Part shown: positions 12,735 through 22,671 of the stretch, in pieces
Layout of the letters: every line of letters begins with the position of its first letter
How positions within the stretch are numbered: the first letter of the stretch is position 1
Assembly: GCA_008330645.1 (NCBI GenBank)
Contig: VLTN01000022.1
Span: 186,001-250,000, forward strand
Direction: 5' to 3'
Length of the DNA: 64,000 bases
Source of the DNA: Cafeteria roenbergensis
Taxonomy: Eukaryota > Sar > Bigyra > Bicosoecida > Cafeteriaceae
The notes under the pieces: generated by a model
Database searches by the model: none
Seen by the model: the letters and a program-made list of their open reading frames with translations, nothing else
What the model was told of the DNA's origin: nothing
Program-made: the position numbers and the translations under genes

Positions 12735-15700
12735 AGCCGCGGATCGCGGGGCGACACAGCCGTCGCCGGGCCCGGATTCGTCCTGCTCGCTGATGGCCGA
12801 GTCTGCCTCTCGGACTGCGAGCGAGCCAGCCGCCGGGTTGGCGTCTATGGACATGAACGAGGGGCCGGCCGGCCCGCCGGTGCTGTGCGGCTCGAAGCCG
12901 CCGGGGCCGCGGCGGCGAAGGCTGCTCAGCGGGCGAGCGTCTGCGTCCCTCAGCTTGAACTGGTGCGTGGCCCTGGCCGCCTCAGCGAGCGCCGCCTGGT
13001 TCCAGTTGTCGTCTGAGACGAGCTCCGGGAGGAGGCGGACCACCTCGTCGAAGAGCAGGGAGTAGGCAGAGCGCACCGCGTCGACCAGAAGGACGGCCGC
13101 CCCGGCCGTTGCCAGGCGGTTGATTGCGGACGGCACTCGGGTCAGCGGCTCCACAAGCCGGACCGCCGCCGCACCGCGCAAAGTGGGAGGCAGCACGAAC
13201 CACACCGACCGCAGCACGCCCATGGCGGACGACGACAGCACGGCGCGCCGCGCCGGGCCGGGCATGGCAGCCATGTTGCACAGTCCAGCCAGGGCAAGCG
13301 GCACCACGACCGCGTCCGTCGCGACGTCCCGAGCAGACACGCCGGCGCACGCGTCGTGCAGCAGCTGGTCCCCCGCCTGCGCGTACACGATGGTGGCGGC
13401 AGACTCGTTCGCCGCGCGCTCTGCCGCTGCCGCCCCCGTTACGTGCTGCCGCACTGCCGTGTCCACCTGCACGAGCGAGCGCGGCCGGAGCATGTCCGCC
13501 AGCGCCTCCGCGGCCATCTCGGAAGCGAGCCGCCCGCGAGACTCCATGGCAACCGTGTGGTTGAACAGTGCCAGGGCCGCGGTCGCGCGCATGGTCCAGG
13601 CCCCCCCGCCCCTCGGGTCGCTGTCTTGCGCATGCCCGCCGGGGCCCGCGGGCGTGGCAAGCGCGGCTCCTTCGTCCCCGCGAACCGCGTCCCCCAGCGC
13701 CAGGATCACGCCCTGCGCCGGGACAAGCCCGCCCTTGGGGCTGTCCAGCAGCTGCGACGGGTGCCACTCCGCGCGCGCCGACGCTCCCCAGCCTGAAGGG
13801 GACGACAGCGTCGCTGCCACACCGCTGGCTGGGCCGAACAGGCCACCCTCAGGGCGAGCTCCCCGGGGGCTGCTGGCACCGCGCCGCATCCCGGGCGCGG
13901 CTTCGCCCCTTGCGTTGGAAGCTGCGGCTGCCCCCCTGCTGCCCGCCGGGCCGTGAGCTGTGGCGTGGGCGCGGAGCGGCCCGGCGCTGGGGTCCGGGCT
14001 CGCGCCAGGCGCCAGCGCCACTTCCCACCCGGGCCCGTACGAGGTTGCCGAGTCCACAAGGAACTGCGTCACTCGGGGCTGCAGGGCAGACAGGTTGGCC
14101 AGCGCCACGGCGCAGTCGAGCCTCGTCGAGGCCGACCTGGTGTCCTCCAGCACCGTCACGATGGCGGAGTGAGCCCCCTGCCCTAGGATCCGGAAGCGGT
14201 TTCCGGGCTGCTTGCTCAGATCCCGCAGGGCGCGGGCGCACTGCTGCCGGAGCGACCGCTGCCGCTGGCTCTCTCGAGCCGCCTCGCCCTCCTTGGGCTG
14301 CAGCTCTGCCATCGCCTCGCCGATGAGGGCGGCCGCCCCCTCGGCGGTGGGCACGTCCGCGGGGCCCGCGCTGGCCACCATGGCGTCCGAGTCGTGCGGC
14401 GCCACCGGCGATGCGAAGGACAGGCCGTCGTCCACGCTGGCGTCCCCCACGGAGGAAATGCCGCTCTGCTGCTCCTCGAGGGCGAACAGCGAGCCTGCGT
14501 CACCGGCCGGCGGGGCGGTCACCCCGCGCGCACCGCCGGGCTTCCAGGACGAGCCGAGGCCCATCGAGGAATGGCCGCGCTGCAGCCCCGCCCCGCCCAC
14601 CGCCGCAACCCCGCCCACCCCAGCGCCCACCCTGGCGTCGCGGAAGGATTGCGCCTTGAACAGAACCTCCCCCGCCATCTTTGCGAGGGTCACGGGCATG
14701 TCCGCGTCCGCGGCAGGTCCGCCGGCAGCGCTCGCCCCTGCTGTCTGCACGCGGCGCGGACTGCCGTCCCGCGGAGCGTGCGGCGTCGACGGCGTGCGAG
14801 CCTTTGCGCTGCCCAGCCCCAGCCCGCCGCCGGCTCGATGGGACCTGCTTCGCGAGGCGGAGGGCGACACCGGCACGGGGCGCACGGACCGAAACGGGGT
14901 GCTGTCGCGAATGCCCTTGCCGGAGCGCGGCGTCGCCCCGGCCTGCGGCAGCTGCTGGAGCGCCCTCTGGCCAAGCGGGCCGCCGGCCCGCAGCTCGGCC
15001 GGCACCGCCTTGGGCTCCACAGGCGCCGCCGCTGCCACCACGTTGAGGGCATCCTCGTCCGCCTCGCTGGACAGTGCCTCCACGAACGGGTCTCCGAAGC
15101 CGGCGGCGGCGCTGGCGGTGCGTCGCGACGCGGAGCTTCCCGGCACGCTTCGCGCCCCGGTGCCGCTGCGGCCCGTGCCTGACACCACGGAGCTGTCGCC
15201 GGCGGCGGCGGCGCGGTGCCTGCCCGCCTCGCTGCCCCCGCTCTGGCTGTCGCTGCGGCCGGCGGGCGCCGCCGTGTTCCGCGCCCTGCTGGTCACTCTC
15301 GCCACGGATCCGCCGATCCCCGACGGCCCGCTCGTCTCGGAGGTGCCGGCCGTCACGTCCAGCTCGCCGTCCCGGCGCTGCTGCTCGATCTTGGCCGCCG
15401 CGATGAGGATTCGCATTCCGGACGACGAGGCAGCGGCGGCGGACCGTTTCGCCGCCGCCCGCAGGTCCCGCTCGCCCGACGCGGCCTCATGCTCCATCAC
15501 GCTGTCTAGGAACGCGGCCCGCTCCGCGGACGAGAGGCCCCTTGACCCGCCGGGGGCGGACATGGCCGGGTGCGCCGCGGGCAGGCTGCCGCTCGAGCTG
15601 ATGCCAGACGCCAGGGCCGAGTCCGAGTCTCGGACGGGCAGCGGGGCGGACTGCAGCGGCGCGATCACGCCCGCTAAAGGGCGCGGCTGGGAGAAGGGGC

Positions 15701-16991
15701 GCTGCGCCGCGCTGCCCGCCGTCCGCGAGCGAGCGCTCGCTTCCGCGGCGGCCAGCCGCAGCTGCTGCTCTCGCCGGCGCCGGCGCCGGCGCCGGTTGGC
15801 GCTCGCTCCGCCCAGAGCGATCATGCCGCGGTCGGCGCTGTCCTCGGTGTCCTCGCCTGACATGTCGTCGAGCGAGCTGTCGCCCGCCGAGTCGCCGTCG
15901 GCAGGCAGCACCCGGAGGCCCAGCTGCTGCTCCCTCGGCGAAAGGATTCCCCGGCTGTCCCCGCCATCGCTGACGTACGAGGAGGACATCACCTCCAGCA
16001 TCTGCGGCCCGCGCGCCCGCATGCGCCGCACGGCATAGCCCGACTCCTCAGAGGACGCCGCGCTGCCTCTGCCCGCGCTGGAGTCGCTGGGCCCCTCCGG
16101 CACCAGGCTGACGCTCTGTCGGCGCGTGCGACGGTTCTGCAGCAGCCTCCCGCGCCCGGCCTCTGCCGGCCCCGCGCCCTTGGCCAACAGGCCGGGCCCC
16201 TTCTCCCTCACCTTGCGAAGCCGGCGCCTCTCCTCGTCGGCGTCCAGCCGCTGCTTGAGCTTGGCCAGAAGCGCCTCGCCCTCCCTCCGCTCCGCCTCGG
16301 CGGACGCAGGCTGCGCCGCGCCCTTCACCGTCCGGTCCGGCAGGCCAGCGAGGAACGAGGCTCGCTTGAAGGCGGGCGCAAAGATGGACGACCGGCTGCG
16401 GCGCCGCGTGCCAGGCAGGGGCTTGTCTCGCGCGTCCTCCTCCTGCTTGGACCCGCCCACCCCCGCCGAGCCGGACGAGTCCGAGTCCTCAGCCGCGGCA
16501 GCGTCGTCGCTGGCCAGCAGCTGGAACAGCGCGATGTCCACCTGCGCTGCGCCCCCCGTCGGCGTGCCCGGGCCCCTGCCGAGCGCCTCGGCCTCCCTCT
16601 GCGAGCGCGTGGCGCGCACGATGGACGAGCGGCGCTCCTTGGCAGCGAAGCGCTTCCGCACCGCCGCGCGGCGCTGGGCGGCGGCCTGTGGGTCGTACGC
16701 CTCCGTGTCGGTCGCATCACGCTCGTCCGCCGACAGCCCCGCGGCGCCGCTGGCCGCAGCCGAGCGCCCTTGCCTCGCCTGCGCCGACGAGGCCGGAGAC
16801 TTGTGCGACGCTGGGCTCGGCCGCGGCTTGCCGGACAGGAACGGCCTTCGGGCGCCGGGAGTTGCAGCGCCCTCGCCCTCGGGCGGGGGCCGCCCCGGGG
16901 GCTGATGAGGCCTCAGCGGGGACTTGAAGGTCCCGCGGCTCCTGCTCGAGTCCCCGACCCCCCCCTTGTGGCGAGCAGCCGACGGTGACGC

Positions 16992-17023
<32 letters not shown>

Positions 17024-19210
17024 CCTGTGCCCTGGGCCGCGAGTCAGCGCCCTGGCGGCTTCCAGGCGTGGTCCTGGCGGCAGCTGGGCGGAAGCCGCCG
17101 GACTGGCCGCCGCTGCCTGCCGAGGCAACGGCCCCGGACCCCGAAGCGACGTGCCGCCGCACCGGGGTCAGGCTCGAGGCACTGCTCCCCGCGCGGAGCT
17201 CGCCTGTCGCGCCTGCTGCCGCAGGGCGGCGGGTGCTGGGGCGCGCGGCGGGCAGCGCTTCAGCGGGCGCTCCCCGTCCAGCTCCGCTCCGCACCGCCGC
17301 CGGACCTCCCTCGTCGCCGCCAGAGTGCTGGTCTTCGATGTCCTCGACCTCCTGCTGCTCCGCCGACGTCAGCGGCCCGCCGCTCACAACCATGAGCTGC
17401 TCCGTGAAGCGAGCGCCGTCGCGCCCCCGCGCGTGGGCAAACGCTCGGGCGCCAGCGCCAACCCCGTGGCTGCTCTGCTCCCCCTGCAGCTCTGCCCGTA
17501 GGCCTGCCGAAACCGCCATCAGCTGCTGCGCCGTGGCAGTGGCAGCGCCCCCGGCCAGCGAGTGGCGCCGGGCGCGCGCTCTTGCCGCGGCGCGCCTTTG
17601 CTCGTCGCTGAGCCGAGTCGTCTTGCTCGCCACAAGCACGGGTTGCCCGCTCGCGTCCAGCCCTAGCAGCGGCGCCCCCGGCTCCCCCGCCGTCCCCCGC
17701 CCGCTGGACGGCTGGCGCGACAAGACGACAAGCTGCCCGCCAAAGTCGCCCCGGCCGGTGGGCGCCACGGTAAGCTCCGTCCGCGCGTCGCCCGCGGGCG
17801 TGAGCCACCTGTCACACCGCTGTCCAGCGCCGTCAGCGGCAGGCCCGGAAGCTGGATCCGGCCCTACGCCGCGAGCGGAGGCGGGGGCGGAGGGCGAGGC
17901 TGGCCCCACCAGCCGCTCCGCCTTCGGCTCAAAGGACAAGCTCGCTCGCCGGCGCCGGCCCGCTCGGGCCGCGGCGGCGAGCGACGGGTGGCCGGCCGGA
18001 GCCCCGAGCAGCAGCAGCAGCAGCGGGTCCGCGCCCGTGACCTCAGCGGCACGCACGCTTGCTTCCGCGGCCGTGGCCTCTCTGGCTTCCCGGGTCAGCC
18101 GGGAGAGCGGGGCCGAGGGCTCGGGCTCAGCCAGGCCCTCAGGCGCACCGGCCGAGCCGGAGGCTGCCTGCTCCGGCGGAATCGGGCCGGCGGCTCTGCC
18201 TCCCGCAGTGCCCCCCGCAACGCCAGCAGAGCCAGCGCGGCGAGGCCCGGCCCCGTTCCCGGCCGAGCTGCGGCGCCGCCCCCGGCGGGCCAGCGGAGCG
18301 AGCGACCCGCCGCGCGGCCCGACCGGCCCGATGTCCACCCCCTGCTCGGCCAGGAGCTCTGCGCGCCTGGCTGTCCAAGCTGACACGTGGTCCAGCAGCA
18401 GCGTCAGCAGGGGGCGCTTGGTGCGAAACCGCTCGTCCGCCCACACGGGCAGCTCGGCTCGAGCTCCGGCGCCGGCAGCGGAGGCGCCAGCAGACGCAGC
18501 GTCCGCCCCGGGTGCCGCCGCGCCACCGCCACCGCCACCGCCACCGCCACCGCCGCCCCTCTCTGCAGCAGCGGCCGTCACCGGTGGTGAGCCGGCGGGG
18601 CCCGCTGCGGGCGGCGAGGGCGCCGATGCGCCTGCCCTGGCGTCGACAGGCAGGCGCCACTTGCGCGCCAGCGATCGAAGGTCGTCCGCCGACATGGCGT
18701 CCAGCATGTCCCACGTCGAGCGCGCGCTGCGAAGGGCGCGCTGCTTCGAGCGGCCGCGAACGATTCCCTCGGCGACGAGGCGCGAGCAGATGTACGACAA
18801 GTTTTCCTTGTCCTGAAGGGCGCGGGCGTTCTGCGGCCAGCGGGAAGCGACGCGCCCAAGAGCGCCGAGGAGCGAGGACTCATCAGCGGGGCGCGGAGGG
18901 TGGCAGCCGCGCGGGCGGGGCCTGGCGCGCGGCGCGGCGGCGGCGCTTGCGGTTGAACGGACCACGCGTGCTGCATCAACGGCAGCGCCTCGCCCGGGCG
19001 GCACCTCGCGCGAGAGAGGCGCCACTCGAGTGCCCGGTTGGGCCCGGGCGCGGCCTGCGCTCCGGTCCCGGCCCGCGGCGGCGCCAGGCGCGTCGCGCCG
19101 CGGCGGGCAGGGAGCGCCGCAGCGACGCCGCAGGACTCCAGCCGGGGGGCCTGGCTCACATCTCTTGCCGCCAGCTCGGCGGCCGACTGTCGCCTGCCGA
19201 ATTGAGCCAT
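1..19210 (-). CDS. Giant armadillo-repeat protein (partial, C-terminus beyond left edge)
   Basis: One minus-strand frame (codons starting at positions congruent to 2 mod 3) stays open from 19004 to the left edge, about 6,330 codons. Translation gives armadillo (ARM) repeats, for example RRECAGTIFNLSVQPDTAEA near 8.8 kb, LKSACALGLCNLAASPDSVV near 7.8 kb, QCARALRDLSKQPGNRFRIL near 14.2 kb and AVKALCNLTRDARAHGRLKE near 5.5 kb. Approximate layout: residues 1-1590 disordered and basic/Ser/Pro-rich; ARM clusters at about 1600-2010, 2370-3010, 3350-3880, 3940-4170 and 4500-4570; Gln tracts near 2110 and 5200; the rest mostly disordered. The open frame has no ATG above 18707 although it looks coding to about 18.9 kb. 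I therefore infer a first exon at 19210-19160 (MAQFGRRQSAAELAARD), intron 19159-19005 (GTGAGC...GAG, phase 0), and exon 2 from 19004. ARM arrays usually bind proteins, so a scaffold role is likely; I recognise no specific family. Confidence 0.85.
3405..3458 (-). repeat. CAG/CAA tract coding 18 Gln
   Basis: On the plus strand this is CTG repeated with two TTG interruptions. In the frame of the giant armadillo protein it reads as 18 consecutive glutamines, at about residue 5,190. It is a microsatellite and may be length-variable. Confidence 0.85.
12699..12731 (-). repeat. CAG tract coding 11 Gln
   Basis: Eleven uninterrupted CTG units on the plus strand read as 11 Gln in the giant armadillo protein. 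They lie in an acidic, Ser-rich linker between ARM clusters. Confidence 0.8.
16982..17022. repeat. GACGGC hexanucleotide repeat
   Basis: About six tandem GACGGC hexamers (GACGCC at the edges). In the armadillo gene frame they encode a Ser-Pro dipeptide run inside the disordered N-terminal region. Confidence 0.7.
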
Positions 19211-19842
19211 GAGGCCGGCCGGCTCCGAGCTCAGGCGTCCCGCACGGCCCGCTGCCCCCGTGCTCCTGGCCCGTTGAGGACCAAGGGCCGCTGCCGGCAG
19301 CCGTTGTTTGCCTCCGGCAAAATATCGCCTTTTTGTGGTTGCCTCGCTCCGACCCGCCGGGCAGCGATCGACCAAAGCGGCAGGCAAGATCGAGCTGTCC
19401 TTTGGGGCGACGGCCGGCAGCGTGCGCCGGTCTCGGGGTCGCCCTGCGCGCGAGTCCGGCCGCTCGCGGCCGCGCCGCACCGCGCTGCAGCGCCCCAGCC
19501 CGGTGCGAGCGCGCGGATCCGCAGGGCACTCCTTTGCGGGCTCCAGGTCTCGCCGGCAGCGAGCTCAGCTGACGCGGGCGATTTGCACCAGCTGGGAATG
19601 CTCCTCGGGTTCAGGCGCCCTGGGCGTCAGCGTGCAAGGGCGCGGCCCTGGCGCCCTCGCGGCGGCCCCGCTGGGCGTGCGCTGCCCAGGCACACCGGCC
19701 CAGCGAGCGCAACCCCAGTGACTGCGAGGGCGCGGGCCTCAGCCAAGCCAACCGAGCGAATGCGAGGCTCAACCGTGTCCCATCGGTGGTGTGTTCCCCG
19801 GACCTCCCCAAGAGGGGCTGCGGGCGCATGCCGAGCCGCAAG

Positions 19843-19868
19843 GGTGTGCGTGTGCGTGTGTGTGTGTG
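19843..19868. repeat. GT-rich microsatellite
   Basis: Alternating GT/GC dinucleotides (GTGTGCGTGTGCGTGTGTGT type) in the divergent spacer. Confidence 0.8.
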
Positions 19869-20386
19869 AGCCAGCGGGCCGAGCCAGCCGCTTGTGCGTG
19901 GCGTGCCAAAACGTGCAGCTCCCTTTGCCTCGTCACTGAGCCAGGTCGTGGGGGTCGGCGGTCTCTGTCGGTGGAAACACCCGCGGTAGACCGGCTGCGG
20001 CGCAACGAGCCACCACCCACTCCTGGCTGGGACCCAGGGAGCGTCCATGCTGCCGGCAGGCGGCCCGTGGTGAGTGCTGCCCGCCCGGCCGCGAGCTGGC
20101 GGCCTCTGAGGAGACACGTCCGGCCGGCAGCCGCAGCCGCTCGGGTTGCGCCACCCTCCGTCGGCCCGCGCTGACCGACCCGAGAGCCGGGCACGAAGGA
20201 GAGCTCGGGCAACGCCCTCCCGACGCCCCTTGGGGACGTGCGCCTCGCCGGGGCCAGCGCCGCGCTCCGTGCCTCGCTCCCCAACGCTTGCAGCCAACCG
20301 GGGTTCTGTTGCCGTTCGCGCTGGGTGGCTGGGGAGCTTTGCCAAGGGCGGCGCTGGGCGTGGCGCAACTCTGGCCGGCCGACTTC

Positions 20387-20407
20387 CTGAGTTGGGCCCG
20401 AACTCAG
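20387..20407. other. Imperfect 21-bp palindrome upstream of Zn2Cys6 gene
   Basis: Arms CTGAGTT and AACTCAG flank a GGGCCC-containing centre; 19 of 21 positions are self-complementary. It lies 250 bases upstream of the regulator's start. A protein-binding site is possible but not shown. Confidence 0.4.
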
Positions 20408-20656
20408 ACCCGCTGATTTGATCTTGACGCCTGGCAGCCAGCCTCAAGCTAGACGCGGGCCGCCTGCCGAACCGAGCGCCTGCACACGCGGCCGGCGGCG
20501 GTGCCGCCACCGACCAGCGACGACCTGTCGAGCTCCGGTGTGCAAGCCAGCGCCTCGCGTGCCCCCTCGGCTTGGTCGGCCCCACTTCTCCCCGCCACGC
20601 CTCGCTCGCGCCGCCGCTGACGCAGCTTCCCTTGGCCAGGCGCGCGCCCGGTCCCG

Positions 20657-22637
20657 ATGCCGTCGCGCAAGCAGGCTTCGACGCCGGCCGAGTCGGTGCA
20701 GGACCTCTCGGACCTGAAGCGCTCGGTGGCGTGCGAGTTCTGCCACAAGCGCAAAGCCAAATGCGAGGGCGACGGAACAACCCCCTGTCCGGCGTGTGTT
20801 GCGCGCGGGCTGGAGTGCGTGTACCCTCCCCCAAAGAAGCGCGGCCCCAAGCGCGGCGCCCTCCGGATGCTGCAGTCGCGCGTCAGGGACCTGGAGAGCG
20901 CGCTGATGCGCATCGGCGGCCACGAGGCCGTGCGCAGCGCGAGCGCGCGGAGCGAGTCCGCCTTCGACGCTGGCGGCCAATCCGCAGCGGACAGCTCGCA
21001 CCGGGGCGCCGGCGGCGCGCATGCTGCTGCCGCGGGTGGCCACGGCAGGCCGGCCGTCGCCGGCGCAGGCCGTGGCACCGGCAAGGGGCACGCGGGCGAC
21101 CACCCAATGCCGATGCGGGGTCACGGCGGGACTTTACAGCCGCCGTCGTTGCACGCAGCGGGCGGCCCGAGCACTCGCGCGGCGGGCGGCCTCGCTCCGC
21201 CCGGCGCGTCGCCGCGGGGATACGGAGGCCAGGCCATGGTGATGGACCGCGGGGCGGGGATGATGCCGGGGCACATGATGGCGGGCCCGCCGCCCGGGTG
21301 GGTGCCGGCAATGCGGGCGCCCGTGTTTCGGCCGCCGCTCATGCCGGCGCCGTTTCCGGGGCAGTCCCGCGGCGTCCAGCCGTCGGGCGCGCCCGCCGCG
21401 TCGATGTACCCCGCGCTTGTGCGGCAGCACACCCTTTCGATCGCGCCCATGGCGGACGAGGCGCGCAGCGTGCGCGCGTTTTTCCACTTTTGCAACCCGC
21501 AAACGCCCCTCGTCTGCAAGGAGTCGTTCTACCGCATGGGCATGCTCCTGTGCGCGTGGGAGGCCGCCGAGGCGGTGTGCCTGAACGAGACGCCCGTTTG
21601 CGACCACCGTCCGTCGTCCAGCGCTGGCTGCACAGCGCTGACCTTCGTGCGGGCCTGCGACATCACGCCCGAGATGATCACGGATGTCTCGGAGCGCATC
21701 GGCGAGGAGCTCATCACCCTGGGCCTGCTCGACCACCCGGGCCCGCCGGACGCCACCACGGGGCGAACCTACGAGGACGCGGAGCCCCGCCCGCGGGGGC
21801 CGCACCACCGACCACTCACCGAGCGCGCCTCGCTTGAGGCTGCCGCCCGCGACCCCGTCGCGGCCGTGCTGCAGGCCCACAAGCACATGCCTCTGTGCCG
21901 CGCCATCGCCCGCACCGCCGCCCAAGTGGCTTCCCACCGCGCCTCCAACGCCCGGTCAGCGCGGCGCTCCTTCCCATCCGAGGTGTCAGTCTTCAAGCAC
22001 CGCATGGCGTGCGCCGCTCTGCAGGCGGCGGTCCTCGGCATCGGCGCCCAGCTCCTGGACCAGCCGGACCGCGCTTCGGCCTACATGCTCCGCGCCCGCT
22101 CGGCCGTCTCCTTCGGCTTCGACCAGCCCTCCGTGGAGGCCGCCAGCGCCCTCCTCTGCCTGGCCTACTACCACATGGGCGCGTCCGCCGTGGCGGGGCT
22201 CAGCATGGGCCGCTGCTACCTCGCCCTCGCCTCGGAGATGGCAGAGTTCCTCGCTCCGCGCCAGCCGGGCGAGGACACCGGGCTCGAGGACATCAGGTCC
22301 ATGGCGATCGACCAAGGCATCGAGGGCGTCGGCGACGGCGAGGACGGCCTGCGGGAGGGGAGCGCAAGGAAGGGGTCCGCGTCCCTCCTCGTTTCAACGG
22401 ACAGGGCGCAGGAGCGAGCCAAGCGGCCCCGGGATTCAACGGACACGGGAGCGAACGGCTCGCCTCCGGGCCCGCTGTCGAAGCGCCGCCCTGCGTCGGA
22501 TGCTGTGATTTCCTCCGCGGAGGCGTCAGACGGCGTCGAGGGCGCGGTCGCCGGCGACGGGATGGGGGGCCCAGGCGGTGTGGGCGCCGAGAATGGCGAC
22601 GGCGGCGAGAGTGGCGACGGGGGCGACGAGGCAGACA

Positions 22638-22671
<34 letters not shown>

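Larger units (their letters stand above)
19211..20656. promoter_or_regulatory. Divergent spacer between armadillo gene and Zn2Cys6 gene
   Basis: About 1.45 kb without a convincing gene separates two divergent starts. It holds a GT-rich microsatellite at 19843-19868, a short A/T-rich spot near 19319 and a 21-base imperfect palindrome at 20387-20407. The long open frames here show no conserved motif and look like GC-driven noise. Promoters and 5' UTRs of both neighbours presumably lie here; I could not pick out a TATA box. Confidence 0.55.

Noticed and set aside
4402-18816. Long plus-strand open frames at 4402-7209, 8941-12321, 14212-16038 and 16924-18816
   Set aside because: They are antisense to the armadillo gene. 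Their residues are Ala/Ser/Arg/Pro noise without motifs, whereas the opposite strand encodes clear ARM repeats. High GC makes stops rare in all frames.
19611-20834. 407-codon minus-strand open frame in the divergent spacer
   Set aside because: No ATG-led conserved sequence, no domain, and it overlaps the start of the Zn2Cys6 gene. Composition is what GC-rich non-coding DNA gives.
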